Below, in pieces: positions 45,133-56,129 of a stretch of DNA of 64,000 nucleotides (position 1 is the stretch's first letter; each line of letters starts with the position of its first letter). A program made the position numbers and the translations under genes. The stretch lies in NCBI GenBank assembly GCA_030549495.1, contig JAUIRK010000969.1, positions 186,001 to 250,000 on the forward strand, given 5' to 3'. The notes below the pieces were generated by a model. That model was not told the DNA's origin. It was given only the letters and a program-made list of their open reading frames with translations, and made no database searches. This stretch comes from Nectonema munidae. Lineage: Eukaryota > Nematomorpha > Nectonematoida > Nectonematidae.

Positions 45133-48100
45133 TTGTTCCTCATTTTTTTCATAATGGGTAAAAGACAAGTCAAAAGATTATCCCTTTCCAAATTAAAAGT
45201 TAAAGATTCTTACCCTGGATGTCATGCCAGCCAAGTTTTTTTTAAATAATCCAAAATTTATTTATTCGATCTTTTTTTGCTCTTTAAGTCTCTGAGGACT
45301 GAGATAAATCGAAATATCATACACTCAAATGAAGTCAAATTTGAACCGTTAATGCTGGAGTATATCTATAATGAAGAAGACACCGATGGGGGTAATTTTA
45401 TCAACACTCTACTACTACAGTTTGTAAATGATTAGTTATTGAAAATTCTATTTTAATTGCTATAAAACTTAAAAGTCGTACAGGTAAAGTAATTACAACA
45501 AACACTAATCCTCTAACTCCTTTCTAGCCATTCTCATTTTTTAAATTTATCTAAATATTTTATTCTACTCTTTAATCTATTTTATATGAAATTAATATCA
45601 TTTTTAATTTTATAGCATACAATAACTGTTGTAAAACATGGAATAATGTGCGAGTTAAAAGAAGAAGAAATCAAATATGATACAAAACAGGCGCACATCC
45701 TCAAAATTATTTGGAAGAGGGGGCTGACTTTTTTTATTTTTAAAGTTTACTTTAAAAGAATTTTAATATTTAATTAATTTTTAAAAAATGATTTTTTTAA
45801 ACATATATCATCTTTAGGAAAAAAATTAGCACGTGACACAGAATGTCTTGACATACGCTTGGTCTCATAAATGAAAATGTTTACAAGGAATGTTTTATTT
45901 TAATTGATATCTACTGTTCATTGTTATTCATTTCAAGGTTGAGTTGTTTTTATTAAATTTTTAGCTTCCAAAATAATGGAAACGGATGAAAGTTACTATT
46001 GGAGGATGAAAACGATGGATTACTTATATCAATTAAGTACCTATTTTTTCAATTAGATAATAAATATGATATTTTTTATTTTTGTTTTATCTTATTTTTT
46101 TACTTGTCGGCTTCGTATCCAATGAAAGAATAATCTTCCGTATCTGGACAGATGGTAGGGATGGGATAGTCACAATCGGGAATCGAACCCAGACCAAATG
46201 GATCGAGAATCTACACTCCCACCACCATCCAGCGACCTTCTTACCTCAAAATACGGAACAAAGGATCATTTTAGATACAAATAGCCAAAATATGTTATTT
46301 ATTCAGTATAAGAATAAATCTACAGATTTGATACTTCAAAAATTTTGAAAGTTTTTTATTTGCACAAAAAATGAACCAGCTAAATTTTGCTTTAGTAGTT
46401 TTTAAGTATTATGCTCTAAGTTCAGAAATATTTTTTATCATTTTTTTGTCTTTTTTAATTGTAAATTGTCTTTTTTCTCTTCTATTTCAGCTTTCTGAAG
46501 CAGCACTAACCAATATTTGATTTTTTTTTATTCAGCATTTTTAAAAATTGTATTAATTAAATGGCCAAAAACTTGTATCAAAATATTTTTAAAAAATTTG
46601 TAATATCTTTGATGGAAAAGATGTAAAACTTTGATGGATTTTTTCAAAATTCGCTTTGAGATGTCAATCAAAAATCTATCAAAGTTTAAAAGAAAAATAT
46701 AATTTTTTTTTGCCTAAAAAACTGTTATTTTATTTCCTGCAATTTTTAATTTGTTTTGTATTCATCTGTTAGATTCTAGAATCTATTTTAAAAGGTAATA
46801 TAAAACAAAGAACAAATTAAAATTTTAAAGAAATTAAATTACTACGTTTTTGAAATAAATAAAAGTCTATAAGACATTTTTGCTTTAAACTTCGATAGAA
46901 GTCAAATTAGAATTGATTGAAAAATTTTCAGAAAACTAAAATAGGATTGTAAAACGGTAAAATAAAATAAAAGAAAAATAGAAAAAAAATTACTAAAAAA
47001 CACAAAATACAGCGTTATTACTTCTAAAAATATACTCAATTTAATTGGAGATGATTGACTATAGGCTTTATATAGTTATCACGACATTTTTAGTTTATAT
47101 TTCTTAAAGAAATTGTTTTTGGGCTATTCAAAGTCATACAGCATGCTTGTATAGCACAAGATAGTGGTTTTTCTATTGAAGACTCATCGGTGGGTCAGAC
47201 TTGTTACCGTAAAATACTGAAAGATAATAATTATTTCAATATCGATTTTGGTAGTTTGCTTTTGGTGAATCTAAATATGTAACTTGTTTTAACTAAAAGT
47301 GATGATTACTTTTTTTCTATCTTTAAAGTTGTGATTTTGGTTAGATTTGTGTGTTTAAAAGAATATAAGATATACAGAGAGAAATAAAAACATAATGAGA
47401 TATTTTATATTTAAGAATTAATAAAATTCTAGAATAAATGTTATTTATTCCAAGAGTGAAAACCAAAGAATTTTTTATTTTTTCAAAATTTCATTAAATT
47501 GGAAAGTTTCAACTTTTATGATTTATTTCAAAAGTTTTTCAGACAATTTTTTTCTTAAACCAATGTAATTTGCTGTGTTGAATACGAAACTGAAATTTAT
47601 CCTCCATAAAATATCAAAGATTCATGATAATAAATATAAAAATACATATTTAAAGTTAGAAATCTTAACGAAATGCCAACTTTAAACAGCTAAAATGGTA
47701 GAAATTATCACTCTTTACTTAAAACAAGTTACATATTTAGATTTAGCACATCAAGCACTACGAAAATAGATATTGGAAAGATGATCTTTTGGTATCATTC
47801 GGTAAATAAGTTTGGCCGCTCATCGGCTACATTTAACAATTTTGACGCGAGAGCTACCTTATCTCCCAATCACTTGTTTATATTCTAGGGTTAGAATAAC
47901 TTTCTATAAACTCTTTATAGAATTGTTTTCCTTCTCTAAATCTTATTAAAAATATTATCTCGATATTTTTTCCGCCTTGTACGACAAGATATTCGGAAAT
48001 TTGAAAAATGTAAAATGAATTTTCGTATGCTTACTTATCAAGATCAGATAATTTATAATGAAGAGTTTATTCGCTTTACAGTATTCATATGACTATTTTG

Positions 48101-48539
48101 TAAAGGAAAGGCATTGTACGCGCATAATAAAGAGAAATCTTCGTTCCTACTGGGATGTGATCTTAAGGAGTCATTGCTGAAGTTAAAAGAACAAGAATTT
48201 TCCACAATTTCTGAAAACTGTATCAATTCTCTTTGCTCATTATACAATCATGCAAGGTATTCTTCGAAAGTGAGCTAAATACTTTAAATTTTCTATAACC
48301 AAAAATCGATTATTAAATTTTTTATTAATTTTGACTTTTTTATGATTTTAATATTTTATGGCGTCTTATTAGTTTGGTACAGTTATAAACTAATATAGTG
48401 TTAACAAATATACACTTAATTTAAATTTGGCAAACTTTGTTTAAAAAATGTTGGATTTCACTAAATTCGTTTGTTGCAGCAATACGTCTTGCAAAATGTG
48501 GCTAAGAGTTATTTAAAGGAAGATGTTTTGAGCTTTTAA
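45133..48539 (+). CDS. C1orf43: C1orf43 (NICE-3)-like membrane protein, five exons seen; first exon missing
   Basis: Exons join in phase. Exon a, 45133-45234, after TTTTTTCAG: LFLIFFIMGKRQVKRLSLSK, the end of a membrane helix and a basic stretch, then PGCHASQ. Exon b, 45289-45391: SLRTEINRNI then NEVKFEPLMLEYIY. Exon c, 45965-46036: ETDESYYWRMKTMDYLYQL. Exon d, 48106-48269: SSFLLGCDLKESLLKLKEQE and SLCSLYNHARYSSK. Exon e, 48480-48539, after TTTGTTGCAG: 19 codons and TAA. Introns are 54, 573, 2069 and 210 bases. The order KRQ(I/V), G(H/C).A...L..EI, K.EP.L, YY.RMK..D and Y..ARY matches human C1orf43, a single-pass, ER/Golgi/mitochondria-associated protein linked to phagocytosis. The N-terminal exon (about 25 residues) was not found. 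Exon e is the least certain part. Confidence 0.65.
45688..45745 (+). mobile_element. MITE end fragment in C1orf43-like intron
   Basis: CAGGCGCACATCCTCAAAAT is a damaged left end of the CAGGGGCGCACATCC family. Only about 60 bases are recognisable. Confidence 0.5.
46103..46250 (-). repeat. tRNA-derived SINE, second family
   Basis: On the minus strand, a head with a strong B box (GGGTTCGATTCCCGA) is followed by a tail GGAAGATTATTCTTTC, GGATACGAAGCCGACAAG and an A run. The same tail lies at 53545-53460. It sits in intron 3 of the C1orf43-like gene. Confidence 0.65.
47190..47830. repeat. Imperfect long inverted repeat in C1orf43-like intron
   Basis: Arms at about 47190-47310 and 47700-47830 are inverted copies, best around AATCTAAATATGTAACTTG (20-base class match) and more diverged elsewhere. 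The loop is about 390 bases. Transcribed RNA could fold on itself. Confidence 0.55.
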
Positions 48540-49079
48540 ACGTTATAGAGTGTATACTCACAATATTTGCGATTTTGAAATTATTTTTTAAATACTTTTT
48601 TAAGATATTAAAAATATTATTCGCTTTTATATAGAGTTGTATCGTTACTGCTTTTAAAGCACTTCGTTATCGTTGTTATCCTTAAATGTAATGCTTTTTT
48701 AGTTTAACGGTAACGATAACAAAAAATTAACCAAAATATCGTTATTTTAACTCTAAGCTGCATGCAAGCACACTACCCTATCATAATTTCACTACGTTTC
48801 GTTAACGTTATCGTTAAATTAACAATTTTTGAATCATTTTTTGACTTTTTTTTATATGATTAGCTCTATTTTCCTACAAAAAATTAAACACATATATAAT
48901 TTTTAAAATATCAAAACCTTTCAAATATGATTGTAGGAAAATTTCTATAAAAAATAAATCTTATTAATATTTTTCTACATATAATTTTACCTTTATATTT
49001 AAAAAATTTTGGTAAGAAAATAAAAAATTTGGAAAATTTAATTCTAATTCTAAAACAAACTTATAATAAAATTAATTTT

Positions 49080-50726
49080 AGTATTAACTTGCATAACTCA
49101 AAGTTTTCCAAATATATCTTGTCCTAATTTTCCTCTTTTCTCACTTACCAACTCAGTAAAACTAAATAGTCTTTCAACTGGAGCCCTTGAACAAAGAGGT
49201 GTATTATATTTCAAAAAAAACTTTTTTTATATTAGGATATTTCTGAAGTATATCAATAGCATCATTATTCTCACTAAAAGATTTTGGAGTTTTCATGTCT
49301 GATAAGCAACTTTCTGATGTTCTTCTTCGTCTGATGACGATTAATATCTTGGTGTTTTTACTAGCCTTTTTTATGCCTTCTGTTCCTTCTTCATTTTCAA
49401 CATTGGCCATTTTTGAAATCGTTCCAAAATTATTTTACAAGTTACTTTCAATTTTATGCATAAAACCATTAAGGTATCTCGTCTAAATAAAAAAGATCTA
49501 CACGAGATGTATATTTTGAAATCCGCCATGTAATGCATGGATATTTCAAGCTTTTTTTAGATATATCTTCGATGATAGATGATGTTGTTGGTCTGTTGCA
49601 TTTGTTCCAAATGTTAAAGCAGTTTTGAGGAATCATAAAGTTCTTTAATATTTTTTCAAAAAGTGATGTTTCTAAATATTTAACAGCTTTTCCTACATCA
49701 ACCGGGTAAAACATGCACATCCTTCTTGAATTTGTAAAATAATTTCTTTTCAAAAACTCGACAGATTGATCATCTTTAGGAAATTCTTCTTCATTCTCCC
49801 TATCATAAAGTTGAATTCGATATTCACGAAAAGCTTTTGCAGAATTTAATCCATCTGTAATACATCTCACAACCTTTTTTAGAATTCGATTAAATCTTTC
49901 ATGCATTGTATTATTTTTTTCTGCGTATATTTCGTAATCTTTTAAGTCTATAATGTTTTCATAGGCGATTGCATACGAAAGTCTTTTTAAAGTTTTAGGA
50001 CAGATAGAGTGTACTATCATGGCAAGTTTACTCATTCTTCTGGGCGACCAAATATCGGCAATAGTGCACACCCAATCAACTTTTTCAATCTGTAATTTAA
50101 TTTCATTCATTCTTTGTTGAATTGTGTTGGACATGTTTTTAGAACTTGCCTTCTATTAGGACATTTAAGATTACTTGCATTTTCTTTTTTTTTGAAACTT
50201 GTATCTTCAACCGTTTTTAAAGGTCTTGCAAGGCAAGCGGCTATTCCTCGCCAAGAGACATTTCTCGCCATCCAAATTAGGAGATGGATGAGATATAGTG
50301 ATGAATTATACTTTTTTTCTTTTTTTTGGCGCGGCCCCCTTCCCCCCCCCCCTCTTTCCTCCCCCATGATATGATTTTTTTCTCTCCTTTTCTCTCTTTT
50401 CTTTCCCTCTAAAAATTTTCTTTTTCTCTCTTCTCTCTCTTCTCTCCTCTCTTTTTTTTTTTTTTCTTTTCCTTTCTCTTCTGGCATCACAAACCAAACA
50501 CAAAACAAAAAACACAAAATTACATTTATAAATATTATAAATTTTTTTTTTTATATTTTTTTAAAAAATTTTATTTTTTTTATATATTAATATAAATATT
50601 ATATTTTTTTATATAATTTATAATATATTTATATATTTTTAAATAAATTTTTTTTAAATTAAAAAATTAATGTAAAATAAAAAAAAAAAAAAAGAAGAGA
50701 GAGAGAGAAAGAGTTAAAAAAAAAAA

Positions 50727-50766
<40 letters not shown>

Positions 50767-51165
50767 AAATAATATACTTTGTAATATACACAAGAGCTTC
50801 AGCTTGATTGCAAAAATTTTGACTTGATTTAATTTCATTAAAATACTTTTGATTTCTATTAATCCAAGTTGTTTTTTCATTTTCATGTTTCTTTTTTTTG
50901 CTTTATAAGAATTTTCTGCTTCCCAAATATCGTGTTCTTTTGTGTGATTTGTATATAACTGATGATTTTTAAAGTTTGCTCCTTAATTTTGTACCCCTTT
51001 CGAATTTTATTACAAAGAAAACATTTAGCATTAACATTTCCATTTTTATCTTTAGATAAAAATTTAAAGTATTAAGAGTCATTCACAATTGGAGAAAGAT
51101 AGTCACTTTCATTAGCTTCTTGATTTATTTGAGAAGTATTTTTTTTAGCAGATTCAATCATTTTA
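49080..51165 (-). pseudogene. hAT transposase with BED finger, broken
   Basis: From about 51165 the minus strand reads MIESAKKNTSQINQEAN, then a BED-type finger (NAKCFLCNKIRKGYKIKEQT) to about 50990. After a low-complexity block, 50134-49469 gives the catalytic region (VCTIADIWSPRRMSKLAMIV). Near 49400-49100 comes the acidic part and the dimerisation end, NTPLCSRAPVERLFSFTELV. The order is that of a full hAT transposase of about 600 residues. Frameshifts and the inserted poly-A/polypurine block inactivate this copy. Confidence 0.8.
50300..50790. repeat. Low-complexity block (polypyrimidine, poly-T, poly-A)
   Basis: Runs of C, CTTTT, T and A fill about 490 bases within the hAT coding region. 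Lys/Glu/Arg-rich frames here are by-products. This may be a low-quality consensus rather than true sequence. Confidence 0.8.
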
Positions 51166-51239
51166 TTAAACCTGAAAATTTTTATCAAACTATAAACTAA
51201 AATTATGTAAAACTTACTTAACGACATTTAAGATGTCTG

Positions 51240-51618
51240 TATAGTATGTGGCCTACCCTTTCAACAGAAAAATTGAAGATTTTCAATTTTAAGTAATAAA
51301 AATTCTTGCCTAATTGTTGACTTTCATAGAAGTACATATTTCAAATTTTACCATTACATTTAATGTTCTTTTTAAACTGTAACTCAGTAGTTTAAACTTG
51401 TTGCTTTATTCGAATCATTTATTTATATTCCTCATATTATTTTCTTTTTAATTAACCAATGCCATTCGAAGATGTTTGTAAGAAAATTTTATTTGACAAT
51501 TCCTCCAAAAAATTACCAATAAAAGACAATATTAAATTATTAAATATTATTATTACTATATGTTAATATAGGGTAGGTCATATATATCATTTTCAAAAAG
51601 GGTAGGGCACATACTATA
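51240..51618. mobile_element. MITE-like inverted-repeat element nested in the hAT
   Basis: TATAGTATGTGGCCTACCC (51240 on) and GGGTAGGGCACATACTATA (to 51618) are inverse with one mismatch, 379 bases from end to end. A target duplication was not clear. Confidence 0.5.
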
Positions 51619-51990
51619 GCGGCACCGATAATAATTTATTAAAAAGAAAATTACCTTCATTAAAATTTACTTGAAATAGTGAATACTTGAGTTAAAAAAG
51701 TTTACAAACCAATGGCGTAACTTAAAATAAAAATATCCCTTTTATTAGAAAGTCCACTAAATTGTATAACACAAGATGTCATTTTTTGTTTTTGTAAGAG
51801 AAGTCATAATAAAACTCAAGTTGCTTATGTAGTGCAAGAAGACATAATCAATTAATGAAAACTAACGAACACACGCCCCAAAAATACTCTTCGCTATCGT
51901 TTTCGTTAATGTAAAAACTATTTAATTCGTTAGCGTTAATAACGATTACGATAACGAAAATATCGTTATTTTCACAACTCTGCTTTTATA

Positions 51991-53459
51991 GATAAAAGTA
52001 TACATTTCTGAAATTTTATTTTTAAGTTTGTAATTTCAAAATTACTTCTAGATTTTGGTTTTGGAGATTTTAGGATTCTGACTTCGCAGATTTTTTTTCG
52101 GAGATTTTAGTTTTCGAGTATTTTGGTCTCTGAAATTCTGACTAGGAAACATCAATTAGGTAATTATTTAGTTAGCAACAAGGAAAGTTCATATTCGCTA
52201 CACAGAAAAAATATTTTTATCCCTACATATGACCGCGTATTTGAATAATCCTCTAAGTTTTTATAAAATCTGAAATATTTTGAATTTTAAAATGATTTTT
52301 AAATTTGATCCAAGTTATGGAAATTAAAATATTTTCAAAGTAGAAAAATACGACAATTTATAAAAATTTTCATTTTTAAATTTTGTAAATAAGTCTATAT
52401 AACATGCCTTATTTAATAAGGGATGAAGAATTGCGATTTGGTTCAAGCAAAAATGTTCTTGCTTGATAAAGAAATGGTAGGATAATTTAATACAAGTTTT
52501 CTTACCTAAAAGGCTAACTTTGGAATGGAATCTAATGTATACTCAGACCTTTATATGCTTAGCATACAAAATAATGAAGTAATATCAAAGCTGTTATTTT
52601 AGCCAAAATCCCTATTAAACCAATAGATCTCCTTATACTGACCAGTTTTACTTTTCTATTAATCTTGATTAGGATTAATCAAAATGGGTTACACGACCAT
52701 ATGCTTACAGAAGCAATCTTGATGATTGTCTCAAGTGTCTCTTAACACAGGTTTGGCTGTAGATATCGTTGTTAGCGTAGGAATCATTGAAAATTCATTT
52801 TGAGTTGAAGCATCACCTACTTTCGTTGAAAATTGACCTTGTACACAAATAACTACACGAAGTTTTATATCCACAATCAAAAATACAAAAAAGCTATAGT
52901 TTCATATCATTCTAAAGTAACAATAAATGATAAATGTTATTAAATAAATTATGTGCTAAGTATTCTTAGACGTAAACTGATTTTTATTTGAATCATACCA
53001 TAGACAAATGTGTCCTATGTAATTTTCAACTTTTGACATCTTATAAACGACATTTTGTTTTTCATTTCTTACATTTAGTATTTATGACTGTGATAAATGA
53101 ATAATAATTTTTAGGCAACGTCCAACAAATATCCGTTTTCTAATAGTATTATCAACATCAAGTTTCTCTTTTTTAGGATTTCAAGAAAAAAGACCACCTT
53201 TCTTTTAATCGACTAGTGGATGATATTTGCTCTCAGTAAGACTTTTACTCTTATATCTATCTGTGACAATTCTCTGCTTAAAAAATAAATGTTCAATTAT
53301 TTGGGTATATCTGTAATCAAGCTTAAATTTTATGCATCCGTGTATCTGATAAATTAATTAAGCGAAAATAAAATTATTGGGTAGGGAAGTCACCTCTTTC
53401 CTTATTTTTTTATTTAATAACTTTTTACATCAATTTTAAGCTCAAATTTTAAGTTAAAT
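51991..53459. other. No gene called; one GC-richer patch
   Basis: The region is AT-rich except about 52690-52870. There, two minus-strand frames are each partly protein-like (GQFSTKVGDASTQNEFSM; NDIYSQTCVKRHLRQSSRLL). They contradict each other and neither has start, stop and splice sites that agree. Confidence 0.3.
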
Positions 53460-53545
53460 GATATTTTTTAGTTGTCGGTATCGCATCCTAGGGAAGAATA
53501 ATCTTCCATAGCTGGGCAGGTGCTAGGAATAGTCACGACGTCCTA
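53460..53545 (-). repeat. SINE tail fragment, second family
   Basis: It matches the tail of the 46103-46250 SINE (GGAAGATTATTCTTCC, GGATGCGATACCGACAAC) but lacks the tRNA-like head. Confidence 0.55.
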
Positions 53546-54739
53546 TAAAAACCTCTTTTAAATTTATTGGATGGTCAAAATAATTTTTTTCTAAAACTAC
53601 GAATGGCTTATAATAATAAACAATTACAGTTTGCTTTACTTGAAATCCAATTTAATTTCAAAAATATTACATATCAGATAACAAATATGTCTAGCGTATT
53701 TCCTTGCCTTGTATGTAAACAGTACGAAAATGATAGAAAAGGTGAAAAAGGAGCTGTTGTTTTCAGAAGAACACTGACTAGTTCTGTAGTTTTATGAGGT
53801 ATTTGATACTTGATAATTTTATTTTAGTATTTGATAAAAAAAATTCTGACATCTCTTTATTCCAAAAAAACTTTACAACTCAAATGAAATTTGCATAAAA
53901 AGTTTCACAAGTGAAATTCAAATCATTGAAAAACCTAAGATATATTAATTAAATGATACCAAATCCATCTAGATGGCTTACCTTATTAGCATTCAGATGC
54001 AAAATACAGAATAAGAAGCGAACAGTGAAATAGCACGATAACACAAGATACGTGTATAAAGTATATAATAGAATGATAAAGTATAAGAATATCGCCAAAA
54101 TGATAACAAAAAAGAAATAAACATGCAAATTAAAAATTTTTAGATACAGAAACAAGTTAATTATGGATTAGAGGCACAGTTATCATTAAAAGTTCATGAT
54201 AAAGTAACAAAAAAGAAGACTATCACGAAAACTTGAGTTATGGGGAAAACTATAAAAATTAAGTAAAACAGCATAACGGATTTCATAATTTTGAACTGAG
54301 GGTTCAAAGAACAGGAATTATACAAGAAAATTCAATGAACCAGTTTATTAATTTGGAAAACATGCAGTTCTGAAAACTGAAGCATTGAAGTTAATAATGT
54401 CTTGAACTTATAAAGCCGAGGGAGAAAAGTATAAATAGAGGAGTCCGATAAAGTATTATAATAGCGCAGGTGATGATAAATATAAGCATAGTATAAAATA
54501 TTTTTCTCTTGGAAGGAAGAAATCTACATAATTTATATAATTAACCCATGATAAATTATTCGAAGGATTTAAACCAAGTCATTTAATAGTGTATATTCTA
54601 TTTAAAGATGTATTGTTAGTTGAGATAAAGGGAGAAATGGAAGTACAATTTTAAGTTTAATGAGAATTTTGTTGGACCAGACCGTCGTTTTTACGAGAAA
54701 TACAATCACCAGCTTGTGAGCAATTGAAAATAAGAAAAA
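53546..54739. other. No gene seen
   Basis: A frame at 53567-53797 (SSVFPCLVCKQYENDRKG) has no recognised family. The right half may be the decayed 3' part of the LINE that begins at 55010. Confidence 0.3.
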
Positions 54740-55010
54740 TGTAAGCTTACAGAGAAGAAATTAACTTTTCGCAGTATCAAATGCTTCGGCAAAATCTAGG
54801 AATATGTAGAAAAGTTAGGACCAATAAAGAGTTAGAGACGTCTTTAATTAAATGAAGTAGGGCATTTTCTGTAGAAGAATAAGGTAACGGCGCAAACTCA
54901 TTAGAATGTATAGTTTTTAATTCATCATTGAAGAAGAAATAGCTATTGAGAGCGACATCACTAGGTTATGAGATAATAAGCGCCTGGCCATTTTTCACTT
55001 TTTTATTTAA
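54740..55010 (-). pseudogene. LINE RT fragment
   Basis: The minus strand reads FAPLPYSSTENALLHLIKDV then, after a frameshift, FLDFAEAFDTAKS. This corresponds to the RT blocks (G)F....STE.ALL.L and D...AFDTV, motif A, with the catalytic Asp present. Later motifs were not recognisable. Confidence 0.5.
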
Positions 55011-55230
55011 AAGTTAATGTATAAAATTCCATGCTATTTGATGTGTACACATACTCAAGTAATAGGAAATATATTTTTAAGAGCGCCAGTGATGGATTTG
55101 TCTAAAAAATTTAAAGAGGGGTGGCCATATTTATATATTTTTATACGAAGGAGGCTTAATAATAATTAGCAATGACTAATTTAGGGGAGGAAAAAGGCGA
55201 CACCTCCTTCCCCCTCACTCTTGAGTAAAT

Positions 55231-55690
55231 TCATGACTGAATCCTTCTCCTTCTTTGACTACACCTTGTCCCCGAGTTGGGGGTCGGTGGTTGAGATTCG
55301 CTCTCTCCATTTTTTCCTGGCTTGCGCTCCTCTTCGGTCAGTCCAAGCTGCTTCAGTTGCTCCATCAGCCTGTCCTTCCATCTTTTACGCTGCCTCCCGC
55401 TACTTCTTTTTCCACTCACCTTCTTCTCCATAGCTTGGCGCACGACACGTCTTGTTTCTTCCGTAAAACATGTCCAAACAACCGCAGCTTACACCTAGTG
55501 GGTGTAGTAATGTACACCCACAAGGCAGTGGTGATTTGAAATCAGAGTTATTTTCTCCTAGAGCAACTGCTGTCCAAAGCTATTGAGCTTGTTCTACTCG
55601 GAGCTGTAGGTTTAAGCGCCTGTAATTCGCTTTCGCCTCCGGGTTAAACAACCCCGCCACGTGAAGGCAGATCTGGAGACTTGTTGTTCA
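55231..55690 (-). pseudogene. LINE C-terminal tail plus inverted companion block
   Basis: 55443-55231 on the minus strand encodes RQAMEKKVSGKRSSGRQRKR then LMEQLKQLGLTEEE, the same LINE tail as at 42146. The companion block KAV.I...SYFLLEQL lies at 55522-55680 on the plus strand, opposite to its arrangement at 42430-42207. So the two parts were inverted in one of the copies. Confidence 0.6.
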
Positions 55691-56129
55691 GAGGCTGTAA
55701 GAGACGCATGTGCCCTATGAGGTATTTTATAGGAGAATGAGAGCTCAACTTCATTTCCCACCTCGGTCTAAACAGCATTGAGATTCAAATTCATGACTGA
55801 ATTGCAGATTGATAATCTCCAATCTAATTATATGTAACATTACTCCGAGTTCAAAAACTTTTCCTCATTGATTAAAAACTTTTTTTTAGAAATTTTTGAA
55901 AAGTTTGCAATCTCATTTAAAAATTTAGACATGCCATTATACGATGTAGTTTATTATATTTTTTCAAATGTATGATTAATATATTAAATAGAAAAGTCAG
56001 ACTACCAGTAACCTGTTTTACATGATAGCAATTTAACAATAACACTACCTCCAAAAAAGTAACTACACTTAACTTTTCAGCTAAAAATTAATTTTTATTT
56101 AAACTTTTTTTACAACTTGTAAAATGTAT
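55691..56129. other. No gene seen
   Basis: A flank of the LINE block, then AT-rich sequence. Confidence 0.3.

Larger units (their letters stand above)
48632..51982 (-). mobile_element. hAT element with perfect 8-bp target duplication
   Basis: Ends are TAGAGTTGT (48632) and ACAACTCTG (51982). The 8-mer CTTTTATA flanks both sides exactly (48624-48631 and 51983-51990). Both subterminal regions hold many TAACGATAACG-type repeats, likely transposase-binding sites. It lies 92 bases past the C1orf43-like stop codon, possibly within or next to its 3' UTR. A MITE and a low-complexity block are nested inside. Confidence 0.85.

Noticed and set aside
45391-45435. Reading exon b of the C1orf43-like gene straight on to the stop at 45433
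   Set aside because: It gives a 75-residue stub, whereas splicing at 45391 to 45965 continues the C1orf43 match in phase.
46150-46240. Functional tRNA gene on the minus strand
   Set aside because: The B box is good, but the acceptor and anticodon stems are poor and the sequence continues into a SINE tail repeated at 53460.
48062-48190. A 40-codon plus-strand frame (MKSLFALQYSYDYF) overlapping C1orf43-like exon d
   Set aside because: The other frame joins neighbouring exons in phase and matches C1orf43, while this one stops early and matches nothing.
50306-50517. Lys/Glu/Arg-rich frames on the minus strand
   Set aside because: Low-complexity polypyrimidine sequence, not protein.
52690-52870. 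GC-richer patch as an exon
   Set aside because: Two overlapping frames look equally protein-like and neither has matching splice, start and stop signals.
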